Of a DNA stretch of 64,000 nucleotides, positions 32,676 to 44,837 are shown in pieces. Under the pieces are notes generated by a model, which was not told the origin of the DNA, ran no database searches, and saw nothing but the letters and a program-made list of their open reading frames with translations. Position 1 is the first letter of the stretch. Each line of letters starts with the position of its first letter. A program made the translations under genes and the position numbers. The stretch covers positions 620,001 through 684,000 of the forward strand of contig JASJOG010000097.1 of NCBI GenBank assembly GCA_030142905.1. Reading direction: 5' to 3'. This stretch comes from Heliopora coerulea (Eukaryota > Cnidaria > Anthozoa > Scleralcyonacea > Helioporidae).

Positions 32676-35600
32676 GTAAGTACGACTGTTTACCATTAAA
32701 TTTGCTTAACGTTTCTAGTTTAGGAGGATCACAGTATGGTCATCATACGGTACAATACAAAAACACTTTGCTTCTCCAATTCAGGCCTTACAAGATCTTT
32801 TCTCCAAGCCACTTTTGTACTTTAGTGTGTAGTGAATAGTTTAAGTCTTTTCTGTGAGAATCCGACTTGTGTTACTCTTGCTAACGCTAGATTCGTTTGG
32901 TCTGGCTTAGGCTAGAGTTAAAGCTGGTCCAATTCATTTATATGCTGTTTTCCCGCCAAAAACCATAAAACAAACAAAAGTTTTCCAAACTTTTCCAAGT
33001 CGAGAGAAATGCCTTATCTCGTCGAGCTAAGACGTTTATTAAGATAATATTAAAATCTCTAGAGGTGCATTTAGTAAGAAATCAGGAAACTTTGCCAAAC
33101 GGCGCCAATTCTTCTAAAAAATATTTTGTAATTTTGTCCACCCTGTCTGTACGAAAACTCCAAGCTGATACTTCCCTGCAGGAACATCGTCTTCAGTTAG
33201 TCAGTGCTTGAAGTATATCATAACATTATTATTTTTTATTTGTATGAATACATATAGCTCGTGATTGTGGTGACCCTGGCACAATAAGGAATGGGCAAGT
33301 GCGTGGGTCGTCATTTCATTTCAAAAGCACTGTATCGTTTTACTGCGATAAATGTTACCGACTTGTTGGCTCCTCTCGTCGATCTTGTACCTCGAGTGGA
33401 AAATGGTCAGGAGTGCCACCAATTTGTAGAAGTGAGTAGCCATGTTTAAAGGCCTTAGAGAGGCTCCTTATAGCTTTGTTTAGTTCAAAATTTAATGTTA
33501 AGAAAAAAACTGTTTACTTTTCCTCGTAACTTATTCGTTGGGCTTCTTGTTTCCACCAGTTAATCATTCGTTTGTCTTACTTTTATAAAATTAGCTTTGA
33601 ATGAAAGCAGTGATTGTGTTTTCGCACATTTTATTATTCAAAATTTTTCATTGTATATGTTAAATTTATACTTACCGGTCCGGAATAAAAAGCGTATTTG
33701 GACCGGTCCAGATATCGTAGAATGTCAGACCGTTTGACAGCCAAGAAGAATGTTACTTTCACGTAAGGGCCGTAAAACGAACTCAACCACATAATAATAA
33801 TTTCTATAAATCTATCCAGCTGTGATCTAATAAAAGCGTGAAAAAGGTTGTATAGTTGTTCTATTCCCTAGTCCTAGTCACCTATTTTTCAAACCTCGAG
33901 AGCTGCAACTCATCTTTCATGCCTAATTTATTGCAAATTGCAAATGACGGGCGAAGAGAACAATAATTATAAAATTCCTTACACAAGCTTTCGTGACTGA
34001 TCAGTTCCATTTCGTTTCTTTCACCCAGGAGTGCAGTGTCCATCCCCATCTTCCCCGAAGTATGGACGGATAAAAACAGTATCCAAAAACTGCGGAGAGA
34101 AAATAGAGTATAAGTGTAACAGAGGATACCGTCTTATTGGATCAAAGAAACGAACTTGTGATGTGGCAGGAAGATGGACTGGAAGGACTCCAATTTGCAA
34201 GAGTAAGTGAAAAAAGCACAGTACTGCGTAAGCAGTGCTGAGTGACTTTTAAACAGCTAAAAAAATCAGGGAATACTGCCATAACTTACGTGCCCAAATA
34301 ACTGACGTTTTACTCAGTCAAATGGTCGAAATGTTAGTGTAATCTCTGCTAGTAAGTTTCGGAGCTTCCGGTACTTCGGAATTTCCCTGGTCCTTTTCGC
34401 TTTTTAAGAGAAAGAGACTACGTTTTCTGTGTCGTTTGTGGTAATAGATTCCCAGAAAACGAGGACTCTATCACCGACAAGAGTAGGTATTGGTTTCTTA
34501 ACGGTCGATTATTTGCAAATAGTTTCGAACCTATGGCGTCTGTACAAACGCTTATAGAATGTTAGTAATCACCCAGAAATTTTAAAAATAAGTCATAAAT
34601 TTTTAAACTAAAGTGAAGAATAGCTGCGTGAAAATTTGTAGTTGGCAAAACTGCTACAGCCGCTACAGTTCCTAAGCTCTTGTGGTAAAAAGTAAAAAGA
34701 CTTACGTGCTTAAGCATTCACAACCGAACGAATTATAATATTTTTTTCACTTTACTTTACAAAGGTAATTTATACATTTTTATCTTTAAAAAAAGTATTC
34801 TCCCAAATGGACCTTGATTACTTATGAGTAATTGGATATATGTAAGTTTATAATGTAATAGATATAGAACACATGAACATACTTTACAAATAACAATAGA
34901 TTAGAGAGACATAGGGTTATAACAAGTACAAACTAGAGAGTATTTACAACGAACACATGAGAATTTTTCAATATGATCAACATGAAAATTTGGTTCGAGG
35001 AAAAAGGATTTTATTCGTCGTTTAAAGGAGAAGAGAGTATAATTGTTGATCTTCATGTCTGTTGGTAATGAGCTAATTACCATTGCCCCGCTATGAGATA
35101 ATTTGGAATGTCTGTTGGTAATCAGCTAATTAGCATTGCCCCGCTATGAGATAATTTGGATTTCCCAAGTTATGATCTAATAGATGATAATTTTAAATCT
35201 GTTTCTGAAGCTCGTGTACTTACATCATGAGCATACCAACAGAAAACAAAACAAGTTGCAGATTTCTAGAGGAGTTTAGGATCGCAAAGAATTAAAAACT
35301 AATAATATTTTCCTCATCTTGATAAGATTGTGAACCATAATCCAATTTAACTCACGGAAACGTCTGACGGAGGGAATTTCGATGGATTGGTTTAAAAGAA
35401 GCCTTGCAGCCCTGTTTTGTAGTTTCAGATTATCAAGAAGCTCGCGTCTAGCAATACCCCAGAAGGTATAGCAGTAAATTAGGTGGGGATGGATTAAACT
35501 ATAATAAAATCTTATTCGGGAACTCCAAGGAAGTGAGTTGCGGATACGCTTAAATAAGTGAAGATGAGAGCAGATTATGTTCGAAATATTGGCTACCTGG

Positions 35601-38600
35601 CAGTCTCATTTGAGATGCTTATCAAATACAATCCCAAGAAGATCGCCACAGTTAATACTCTCAATTAAATTGCCATTGAGTTCAATAGTAAGGGAGCCTC
35701 GATTTGGAGTTTTTCTCGAGGAGCAAATAATCATAGATTTGATTTTTTTACTGTTTAGAATCATACTGTTCATATTATGGGGCTTGCAGCAACATTATAA
35801 GCCAGGAGCCAGGAATTATTTTTTATTATTCGTCATTATTGTCATTAAAGGCTATTCTGTGTTGAGAATATGTTATTTTTATCCAGATTTAATATTTCCA
35901 ATGAGCATTCAATAATTATAGATTTTTATATTCCGACTTGTCGTTTAAAATATTTAAAATACCACTATTACAGGCAGTTCTATCTAAGACAGCTACAACG
36001 TTCCCCTTGTCGGGAAACGTTAAGAAATTGTATTTGTTTTTTACGGTATTCTTAAAAGTTCACATGACTAACAACAAGATATGTATGAACATAACGTAAT
36101 AAAAATGATATCTAAGAGAAAACAAAAAACCTGGCAAGGGGAACAGTGTAGTAGTCTCAGATAGAACTGACTATAATAGATTATTATATGCTTACTGTGA
36201 TAAACATTTTCTTTATAACAAGTGTTGGGGCAAACACTTCTTTGAGTTCCTCTCCGCGACAAGTCGTATGTAGACAACATAAAAGTTAGAAATTATATTT
36301 ATTTTTAACGGTATCCTTAAAAGTTCACAGTCTAACAACAAGATATGTATGGACATGATGTAATAAAAATGTCTATGAGGAAACAAAAAATTCAAACTGT
36401 AAAGGTTCGCATGAGCTGTGGCGGAAAAAGTGGATATGTTTTTCTCACTAGTGGTGAACAATCGTATGGGGCCTCTGATTGGTCATACGATTGTAGCCAC
36501 TGATGGGAAAAATCGTCTGACCAATCAGGATGGAACTTCACCAGTAAGAGACAACTTTTATCTTTGTGCTCGCTGACTGGTTTATCACAGTACGTACAAA
36601 ACAAAGGAGATTCCAGATAGTCCTGGAGAACTAATTTTCTACCATTGAATTTAGCTGTCCTGGAGCAAGAACACAAACAAGAATGCAAGGAAATAATCAT
36701 GCTGACAATTGGATAAAGAAACGAACGAACAAACAAACAGACTGACAGACAAAAGAACGAGCCAGTACCAAGGACAATGCACAGTGATTAAAGAGAATTC
36801 ATATAAACCAGTGGCGTCGCCACGGAGGGGACCGAGGTGGTTCAGACCCCCCACTTCCATTTGTGACCAATTTTTAATACTTTCAAGTCCGAGAGACTGA
36901 TTGGGAGGTGGGTGAAGACATAAAAATCCCAAGTGTTTACATCAAAATCAATTCATATATTCCCAATTAAGTTATTCAACCTGGTTTTTAAGCTCATTAT
37001 CTCAACAAACAATTTTACCAGTGCTGTAGCCACTAAGTATGACGTCACCATCAGTATGACATCATAACTTAGTATGACATAATCACTTGGATCTCTCTCA
37101 CTTCGAAGGCTGGCGACGCCCCTGATGTCAACACTGTTTAAATGGAAAGTTATAAACAGCCGGAAATTTTAATAAAATGCGGAAAATTTGGATTTTTAAT
37201 ACAATGGACCTGTTCCTTTCTAATAGTCAATCATGGGTGATCAGGGCAGATAACAATGTCAAACTTAATAAGTTGCTGACACGATATTCGTTGGTAAGAT
37301 TGAATTGCATTTACTAGGAAGTACATTCTAAAATCAGTTGAGAGTTATCAGGAAGCATTTCCGCGAATTTTAATTTCGGTTACTGGTCAGTATGCTGCAA
37401 CAGTATGACAAAGTTAACCCAATTCCAGTCTAACAAACAGAAAAACATACAGTGAAGAAATTGAACTGGCTGGAATTCCTAAACCCTTTAACTCTTATTG
37501 GTGTAGATTTTCTCGTATTCATTCTTGTGATGTATTTTTTTCTTGTGATGTTTTATTTTAAAGACGGTGGAGAGGGTTTTAAGAAGGTAAAACAAACCGT
37601 TTGAGCATAAATTACAGCCAGCTTCATCTTCATGATTGTTGAACTATTTACATACTGGAATGGATAATTCTAGGTTGAAAAGATGTAGCCAAACATGGTC
37701 GATGATGATTCTCTTTGGCTGTCAGTTTTAGGTTTCTACGCAGTCAACTGGACATTAGTTTACTTTCCGAGTTTTACACGGAGCCAATTAAATAAGTAGG
37801 GACCTGAAAGTGACAGCCTTAAAGACCTTGGCGTTCGCCATTTTTGAATTCAATTTTTGGTCCTGTTATTGGCTGAGCCTATTGTTTCGGTATATGTGCC
37901 CTTACGACATTTTCACGTCTTTTCGTATGTAAAAATCGTATGTAATTGGAACATTTTCACATATGAAATTGTCATTTCGCATATGAAATCAAAACGTTTT
38001 CACATATACAATATCTAATTAACTAGTGAAATGAACTAGTTCAAAAGTTCGCATGTGAAATCTTGGAGAGCGAAGCATGTATATCACATATGAAATGAAA
38101 CGTTCACAAATAAAATATTATATTCACATATGGATTTAAAACAATTCACATATGAAATTATATATAAAAACATCTTGATATGTGAAATTGCATGCGAAAT
38201 TTTTGTAAGGGTGGAGTTCAGCGTCATATCCCTGACCCTTTGGGCCACGATTGTCCTATTAATTGAATTAAGTGGAATGATTTGTTACCTTAAACAGCAA
38301 ATAAGCTTCTCTTTCAAATCTTGTCACATGGCCTATTGAAATCTATCTATGCTGTCACGAATATGATATCATCCTACTCGAAGTAAATGAACTATATTCC
38401 CACCTTCTCACAGGAATTTCTTATTCTGGCTGTGGACATCCTTACTATAAGCCCGTAAGTGCAAGGATTCGCATAGTTGGTGGAAGACAATCTCGTGAAA
38501 GCGATTGGCCGTGGGCTGTGAGGATATTCGTGAAAGGTAACTCATTCGACCTAGAAAACATCTGTTCGCATTGATGTTAGGAATCGAAAAAGAAAATAAT

Positions 38601-41600
38601 GAAATTAACCCCTTTAGGTCTAAACAACAGTTGATGTGATAAAAAAGTAATGTTGCACTAAACAATTTTTACTTGCGATTTTTGTCGGAAAAAATATTTC
38701 ACAAAAAATTTGATGTGGACGATATACCAGTTGTAGGGCGTTTTGTAACGGAAACACTGTCGAGGTCCAAATTAAAAGACCAAGTGACTACTTACAGAGA
38801 TCAAAATACCTCGAAAAAGATGTCAAACTGTTTTTATAGAACACCAAAATCTAAATGAAATCATCAAAATTGTTGATGCAACAATCAAACCACCGCAAAT
38901 GATATCAAAAATCCAAAGTTGTGTACAAAGGATATCAAAGTCAAAATTAAAACATTAAAACCCTCGATACAATTATCAACCCCCCCAAAAAAAATTATCA
39001 AAACACTTACATAAAATACTAAAGCTTAAATCAAAACACCAGTATCCTTTATACAAATATCAAACCGGACAAACTTCGAACCCCGCACTTGCCCACTTCG
39101 GCATTGACATTCCTTATGTTTTAATTAACAAATCAGATTTAGATTTGAGTTTGGATCCAGACTGTTGCATGGTGCATTACATTCGACACAACATCTTCGC
39201 TCATATTGTAAATAGTACATAACGTTTGGCGGCTCATAATATTTTATTAGTTTTAAGCCTAACTCTTTTGTCTTTTTTTGTATCCCCAATCTATCCCCAA
39301 TTTTGCAAGTAATACAATTATACACACATCTTGCAAACTTAGTGTTAAAGTAAATAAGTCAACTTGGTTCATGTTTAAATTATTTAATTTTGTATAATAC
39401 ATAACGGTATATTTTAGCTGGGGTTTTTTCCCCTCTATTTTGTACCTTTCGCTTAATTTGCTTTTGTAACAGTTACTCTGCCCCATCAGTTCATTTTCAC
39501 CAATAAAATAATTTTACTAACAGATATCTTGCATATTAAGCTTTAAAGTAAAAAAAATCACTGTGGTTCATGATTGTGTAAATTATTATTTTGAAAGGAT
39601 CACATGTCTGTGGAGGAACATTAATCAGCGATAAATGGGTTTTGACAGCTGCTAATTGCTTTAACAACGAACATCACTCGCAGTAAGTAGAACATTTCTA
39701 AACAGTGCTATTCGAAACCATTAAACGTCACCGGCTACATGCTAAATAATCGGCCTTTCTGAGTGAAAGACCAGGTTTAAATTTCTACGCCGTTGGAAAC
39801 TTTCGTCAACCATTAAAGTTGCGCATCCTTTGGATTGCCTACTGTGTTGCAGCAATCTAATATTAGTCACTGAAGAGGAATCTGTGGTCCCTGTTTTTCA
39901 TAGTCTTTAGTTTAGTTGATTTTTATTCACCAACATTGTGCACACTAGCACCGCTCAGGTACAAATTTTACTTTATTATGCTGACTTTACTTCGCTTCAT
40001 ACATACTTTTTTTTTTACACTTTTCTTCAAAATCAAATTACCATATTTCATGTATTTAACTTCCAGCCTTTGATTAGCCCTTTTCAAACTTTGAAGCCCT
40101 TTCTCTTCTGCTTATGGGGATAAAGCCCCTTTATATATCCATGTTTCAAATAATATCTTCCGCCTTAATATCTCCCAAACCTTTCAAATTAAGTAAAAAA
40201 CCGACAGTATCCCTTATATATATCAGGCAAAGACCTAACAATGGAAGCAAGATGAAAATCAGTAAATTCTGAAAAATTCCGGTCAATGTACCATAACAGT
40301 TAAACACAAGCCTACCCGGTATATGCGTCGCCCTTTTATGAATTTTATGTAACAAATAAAAACGTCGAAATTTCAAGTGTTTCCCACAAAGATACGACAG
40401 ATCCTCTTCAGCGATTTCATTTTGATCAACAAGAAGTTTTTATTTGCTAATATTCATAAAATTCATAAAACGATGACGGATGTAGCAGGTAGACCTGTTG
40501 TCAGTTGTAGTCGCTAACTATGTTACACCGACCGTTGGTATTTTGGAACTTAATGATTTTCATCTTGCTCCCATATTTATGTCTTGGCCTCGTATTGTAC
40601 AGGATATTTCCATAGGATCGTATAAGCACCACTGTTAAAATAAACTTCAAGTAAACAAGAAATTTTTTAATTATATACTTGTTTCGGCAAGACTTATGCC
40701 ATCCTCAGTACAAGTGATTATAAATATTTTCAAACGTTATTTATACGCTAACGTCATTAAAATACAGGGTAGGACACATTTAATGGGATTCATGAAGTGT
40801 CAACAAAAAGGTATCGAAATGCTGAACAGCGTGACAGACGATGACGCGGGATGTAATTCTCGCTACATTGGCGAAACAACTCGTCGACTTACTGCGGGGA
40901 TGAAGGAACGCACTCAAACTGACAAAAATTCACTCATGTTTAAACATGTTGAACACTCGTCTTCCTGCAAAAATCAATATAACTCTTCATGCTTCAAAAT
41001 TCTAGACTCTGGTAATTCTGTCATTTCTCTTAAACTTAAAGAAGCTCAACACATTAAGAAAATTAAACCCGAACTTAATATTCAAGTCCATTATTTGAAT
41101 ACAATTTTTACTCTATAACATTCAACCGGTCTAATTATTTTTATCTTCTGTCTGTAAATCAATCGTCCCATCAAGTTGATTTTACCATTCCTGTACCTTT
41201 TTATTGACACTTGGTGAATTCCATTAGATGTGTCATACCCTGTATTTTAATGACGTTAGCATATAAATAACAATTGTAAGTATCTATAAATACTTGTACT
41301 GAAGATGGCACGAGTTTTGCCGAAACATTTATACAATTAAAAAAATTGTCGTTTAGTTCAAGTTTATTATAAAGGGTGTTGCCTTTTATATGGTTAAACT
41401 GAACAACACATCGCAACGTCTTCTGAACGTTTGTCAGTTTTTATGACAACGTTGTCACAACGTAATTTTACTAGCTGGGAAGATGCTGGAGATATTCCGG
41501 ATGGTCCTATTATTTGCTCCATTTTATGTAGAGGATCTTTATTCCCATTATATACATATAAGGGAATGACTTCAAAGTGTTGTAGAAATTTTAGAGTGTT

Positions 41601-43725
41601 GAGGAAAGGTGGATTTGGCAAATTGGTATGAGGAAGAGATGGATATTGTATATTTGCTACGGCTGGTGTTGTAGAATAATTATTTTAAGTTTTAACAACA
41701 GGGTGTTGTGGCGGAGATCACAGGCACAGCAACTGGAACAAAATTTGTTTCGACCTATGCCAACATATTTGTGTCGATTTTAGAACGGAAAATGCTCACC
41801 ACTAGTTAGTCTAAGCATTGGGTTTGGTGGAGATTTTTACATGACGTGTTTTGGTTTTTCTATTCTGTACATGGGAGGAAAAAGTTATAAGAATTTAGCT
41901 CTTTCCATCCCAGGAATGTGTGCGAATGGTTCGAAAAGGATCTCCTGATTTAAATGTTCTTGAAAAAATTAGTAGGAACGAAATTGTCCACAAATATATA
42001 TGGTAAAATCACAGACACCCATCAGTACTTAGGGACTATTAGTCATGCCATCCGAGGCATGTCAAAAGAGGTATTTCCCATGGGCTTGCTCTTCAATTGA
42101 GAAGAGCTTGTGATTCATGAAAAAGTAGGAAGTAAAAACAAATGAGGTCAATAGGTACTGTTTGAAATAACTTTAATCGTTTGAGCATTCGTCTTCAGCC
42201 ACATCATCAGAAACTGTGATTCAGACGAGATTTTCGATGGATTAAAGGAGCCTCGTGCCTATTTTATGAAAATATTTAGAAGGATATATGTTGACTTATA
42301 GTTTCTTTAGGCGAAGAGTTGAAATACAGAAAGCCTCTTAGATCAGGATAACAATCAATAGAAGAGAGAGTATTCGGGAATTAATTTAGTATTGAACTTT
42401 CAGCTGGCTTTGTTGGAGACAAGTAAAATTATTGCCTCCGTTTGGTCGATATTACAAGCCGTAAGTGCCAGTGATTTACCGGGCGGAAAGCGAAGTCGTA
42501 ATATGAAAATGAGAGCCCAGCTCAAAATTCTCACGGAAAGAGACATTGATTAAAAATATATTTAACTGACGTTTCGTCGCTGTTCGCGCGACATCTTCAG
42601 GGTAGCAATGAATACTGAGAGTTAGCATATTAAATTATATTTACATAATATAGGATAACACAAAGCCATTGAGAAAAGAGGAAGGTGTGAGAACAGGAAA
42701 CAGCGACGAGAAAAGGGATATAAATCAAAACAAGGGAAGGGGAACAGAGTGGATAGTTTCATTAAGTTCGGACTTAAATTTAGAAATGGGAAGGCTTTCC
42801 TTAATTAACAATTCCAAAGCGGTATTGCAATAGGACATAATTGAAAAGCCGTCAAAGGAAATGGAGAGGCAAGTTGATCTGGTGTGAGTTTGGATGGCAG
42901 AAAGAGAAGAACAGGTCAGTTTCTTTTCACACAAAAGGTGAAATCCCCAAGTGTTCAGAGATTCGCGTGTGTAAATGGCGGCAGTTTTGGCCAAACTGAC
43001 TGCAAAATTCTGAGTGTATTACAGTTTAAAAAACAACTTAAATTTCATCGTCGTTGTCTGAGTTCTTCGATCATTGAAAACGTCTGTGACAGAAATATTA
43101 TTTTTAATTTTGTAGGGTTCAAATCGTTTTTAATAATGAAAAAGGCACAGTCATAACGAGCACGAAATATGTCATACATCAGAACTACGATGGGAAAATA
43201 TTTAAGAACGACATAGCACTTGTTAAATTTCCGAAGCTTGCACGGTTCGACCGTCGTCGTCAGCTCATATGCCTTCCTAAAGAAATTGACATGTCGAAAA
43301 TAATACAGTCTGGTAACAAATTGCATGCTGTTGGTTGGGGAGGTACAAAAAAGGTTGGGAAAGGTAAATTCGCAAATAGCAAAGATTATTCAAAAGTGCT
43401 AAAAGAAGTCGATATTCCATTTACTCAAGACAAAGATTGTGCCGAGAAAGTTCGCCAAATGGTATCCCAAGGCCATAGAGACTGGTATTTTAATAACGTT
43501 ACTCAATTCTGTGCTGGAGACAAGTTGGGCAAAGTTGATACATGTCAGGGAGACAACGGTGGTCCAGCAATGGTCTTAGATTTCGATCCAGTGAGATACA
43601 AGCCAAGATGGTACCAAATTGGTATCGTGAGCTGGGGATATGGTTGTGCGCAAAAGGGCGAGTATGGTTTCTACACAAAGGTATCGGCGTTTCTCAGTTG
43701 GATTGACAATGAAATGAAGAAATAA
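32475..43725 (+). CDS. CCP(x3)-trypsin-like pseudoprotease (unit 2)
   Basis: Exons 32475-32675, 33258-33431, 34029-34202, 38414-38536, 39598-39682 and 43116-43725 form one open frame. Three sushi/CCP modules precede an S1 domain with IVGG, but the triad reads TAANC (His to Asn), KNDIAL (Asp kept) and CQGDNGGPA (Ser to Asn). The product should be catalytically inactive; pseudoproteases of this family can act as scaffolds or inhibitors. No signal peptide is visible and the first exon is phase 1, so it may be the C-terminal half of the 12202 gene. Exon phases in the protease part are the same as in unit 1, consistent with duplication. Confidence 0.85.
33258..33431 (+). CDS. CCP exon 2 of unit 2
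   Basis: A phase 1-1 exon of 174 bp: [44 protein letters not shown]. This is a canonical CCP module. Donor GTGAGT. Confidence 0.9.
34029..34202 (+). CDS. CCP exon 3 of unit 2
   Basis: A phase 1-1 exon of 174 bp: [43 protein letters not shown]. This is a canonical CCP module. Donor GTAAGT. Confidence 0.9.
34901..35790 (-). pseudogene. LINE reverse transcriptase C-terminal region
   Basis: On the minus strand the frame reads [51 protein letters not shown] and [20 protein letters not shown] in order. These are the downstream RT motifs of CR1/L2-type LINEs. A TGA replaces the Trp after HLK, and a ~55 bp unit at 35055-35161 is tandemly duplicated. The copy is 5' truncated near 35790 and lies in an intron. 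Confidence 0.8.
35055..35161. repeat. Tandem duplication of a ~54 bp unit
   Basis: TGTCTGTTGGTAATGAGCTA and TGTCTGTTGGTAATCAGCTA begin two adjacent, nearly identical units, both ending GATAATTTGGA. Confidence 0.85.
35967..36391. repeat. Inverted and direct repeats of an unclassified element
   Basis: GGCAGTTCTATCTAAGACAG (35975 on) has an inverted partner at about 36150-36170. A ~105 bp segment (AAAAGTTCACATGACTAACA...) at about 36025-36130 recurs directly at 36287-36391. This suggests a small foldback element with a partial duplicate. Confidence 0.45.
36809..37124. mobile_element. hAT-like MITE
   Basis: The ends CAGTGGCGTCGCCA and TGGCGACGCCCCTG are inverted, with flanking 8-mers ATATAAAC and ATGTCAAC (six of eight equal). 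Confidence 0.65.
37905..38212. mobile_element. CATATGTGAAA-rich MITE, copy 2 (inverted)
   Basis: Matches 16755-17085 on the opposite strand, including AATTGGAAC...CATATGAAATT and AACGTTTTCACATAT. It lies upstream of the protease-start exon of unit 2, as copy 1 lies upstream of the vWA exon of unit 1. Confidence 0.6.
38414..38536 (+). CDS. Unit 2 exon: linker and IVGG segment
   Basis: It encodes [21 protein letters not shown] and WPWAVRIF, parallel to the 21652 exon of unit 1 with the same phase 1-1. Donor GTAACT. Confidence 0.87.
38790..39075. repeat. ATCAAAA-rich low-complexity tract
   Basis: The plus strand is strongly A/C-biased with many TATCAAA and ATCAAAA copies, consistent with a degenerate short tandem repeat in the intron. 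Confidence 0.5.
39326..39592. repeat. Direct repeat pair ending at an exon acceptor
   Basis: A ~70 bp unit at 39326-39398 (ATCTTGCAAACTTAGTGTTA...) recurs at about 39524-39592 (ATCTTGCATATTAAGCTTTA...). The second copy ends a few bases before the exon at 39598. Confidence 0.55.
39598..39682 (+). CDS. Unit 2 exon: His-loop with Asn substitution
   Basis: It encodes [20 protein letters not shown]; the catalytic His of TAAHC is Asn. Phase 1 to 2, donor GTAAGT, the same as the 23292 exon. Confidence 0.88.
40146..40376 (-). pseudogene. PLE reverse transcriptase fragment (minus)
   Basis: [19 protein letters not shown] and [17 protein letters not shown] match the N-terminal RT segment of PLEs (FYLLPKIHK...PGRPV...YIKDT). 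Confidence 0.65.
40430..40500 (+). pseudogene. PLE reverse transcriptase fragment (plus)
   Basis: The plus frame reads [19 protein letters not shown], the same RT segment as the adjacent minus fragment but in the opposite orientation. The two are back-to-back pieces of PLE copies. Confidence 0.5.
40680..40708 (-). ncRNA. Hammerhead-like core, PLE3 left arm
   Basis: Minus strand CTGAGGA-T-GGCA...TGCC-GAAACA, with the extra T after the first box. Confidence 0.42.
40840..41118 (+). pseudogene. PLE3 GIY-YIG endonuclease C-terminal part
   Basis: [36 protein letters not shown] and [19 protein letters not shown] match the PLE endonuclease (YVGET...R, then KEA.HI...P.LN.Q). The upstream half is missing. 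Confidence 0.8.
41299..41327 (+). ncRNA. Hammerhead-like core, PLE3 right arm
   Basis: CTGAAGA-T-GGCA...TGCC-GAAACA on the plus strand. Confidence 0.45.
41389..42540 (+). other. Intron sequence, nothing firm
   Basis: AT-rich intron. ATTCGTCTTCAGCCACATC near 42190 resembles a decayed PLE end, but no arm or ORF supports it. Confidence 0.35.
42541..42994 (-). mobile_element. PLE4: 5'-truncated PLE end with endonuclease tail
   Basis: A minus-strand frame at 42725-42994 ends [13 protein letters not shown] then LPLF, as the PLE1 endonuclease does ([13 protein letters not shown]...LPLTLF). A hammerhead-like core follows at 42566-42600. It ends about 120 bp before the last protease exon of unit 2. 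Confidence 0.75.
42566..42600 (-). ncRNA. Hammerhead-like core, PLE4
   Basis: Minus strand CTGAAGA-T-GTCGC...GCGAC-GAAACGTC. Confidence 0.5.
43116..43725 (+). CDS. Unit 2 last exon: Asp region and Asn-substituted Ser site
   Basis: It starts after TTTTGTAG in the phase left by the 39598 exon. It contains [42 protein letters not shown] (Ser to Asn) and [11 protein letters not shown], ending in KK and TAA. AATAAA at about 43727-43732 immediately follows the stop. Confidence 0.9.
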
Positions 43726-43732
43726 TAATAAA

Positions 43733-44300
43733 CCTTTAACGGAGGTCAGGGCAATGACATTAAAAATGTGTCATTTATTATAATTTATTTGACGTTTTTC
43801 TCAAAGCTTAGTAATCCTGATCTCCTATCTGCAGTCAAATGACTGCAGATCTTTTTTAATGTTTATGTCCAATGATTGTGAAAGGGTTCAACTTCTGTTT
43901 GCAAGTCCAAACTTAAACTAGAAACGTTTCAGGTCACTAAGATACATGTTTACAAGTGATTATTAATTTTCAGATGTAGTCCTCTACAAATGGTGTGTTA
44001 AGTGAGATATGATATTTTTTATGAATTAAATCAGAGGCATACTTGAAATTTAACATTTCGCTAATTTATCATATCATAAAACAGACAAAAATCATCAACG
44101 CTCTGCAAGTACTAGAAAAATAGCGAACTCGAACAATCCTCTTAATTTTCTGTTATTATGTTAAAGAAATTCAAGCCAAGAACCTATTGTATGCAAAGGC
44201 GTGGCCAAGGCGTACCTGTGCCCTAAATTTCATTGGACTGATACAATTGTTGCCTGAAATATTGCTCAAAACATCTTAAATAACAGATGAACGTTCGTCC
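43733..44300. other. 3' flank, short palindrome only
   Basis: ATCTGCAGTCA and TGACTGCAGAT form a perfect short hairpin near 43830-43853. Otherwise nothing recognised. Confidence 0.4.
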
Positions 44301-44319
44301 AGCTCCAATCTCAGAAAAA

Positions 44320-44400
44320 CGATTTCTGAGCCTCATACGGGGATCGAACTCACAATCTGATGACTAATGAGACGCTCTAACTATTGAGCTACAGTGATGT
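44320..44400 (-). pseudogene. tRNA-like SINE half, single copy
   Basis: The minus strand carries AGCTCAATAGTTAGAGCGTC and GAGTTCGATCCCCGTATGAG, related to the tRNA-like halves at 23910-24259 and 58851-59305 but not dimeric here. Confidence 0.55.
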
Positions 44401-44837
44401 GCTGCCTAAGCGGCAGTCACGATACGTTGATAATGAAATATGTATGTCTACAAACATATACTATTCCGGAAAGCTGAAACTGCTAACACATTAAACAACA
44501 AAGAATAAGGTGATTGCGTACTTGCTGATATTGAAATTCTGATTAATTTCTGCAAGGAAATTCCCTTTGCTGTGGAACCACAATCTAAAAAAGTACACAA
44601 ACCGTGATTCAACGAGACAGGCCATGAAGAGACCTTGCCAGTATCTTGAAATTAAAACAGAGTGGACTGTAAAAAACACTTGGACAGTCTGAAAGTTCAG
44701 TTGAACAAAAACTTTTGGCATGTTGAAAGTGAGAAGACAGGTACCAAGACATGGTAGTACGATGTTTATACGTGATTATGAGAACCTTGACAGTTCAACA
44801 AGCACTTGGAGAGAAACTCTCAGTGATTCAGTAAGTA
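44401..44837. other. Nothing firm; may include the LINE 5' truncation point
   Basis: No recognisable RT motif upstream of 44838. Confidence 0.35.

Larger units (their letters stand above)
40626..41388 (+). mobile_element. PLE3: short PLE with ~190 bp inverted arms
   Basis: Arms 40626-40816 and 41193-41388 are diverged inverted copies, each with a hammerhead-like core. Between them lies only an endonuclease fragment. It is inserted in the intron between the 39598 and 43116 exons. Confidence 0.75.
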
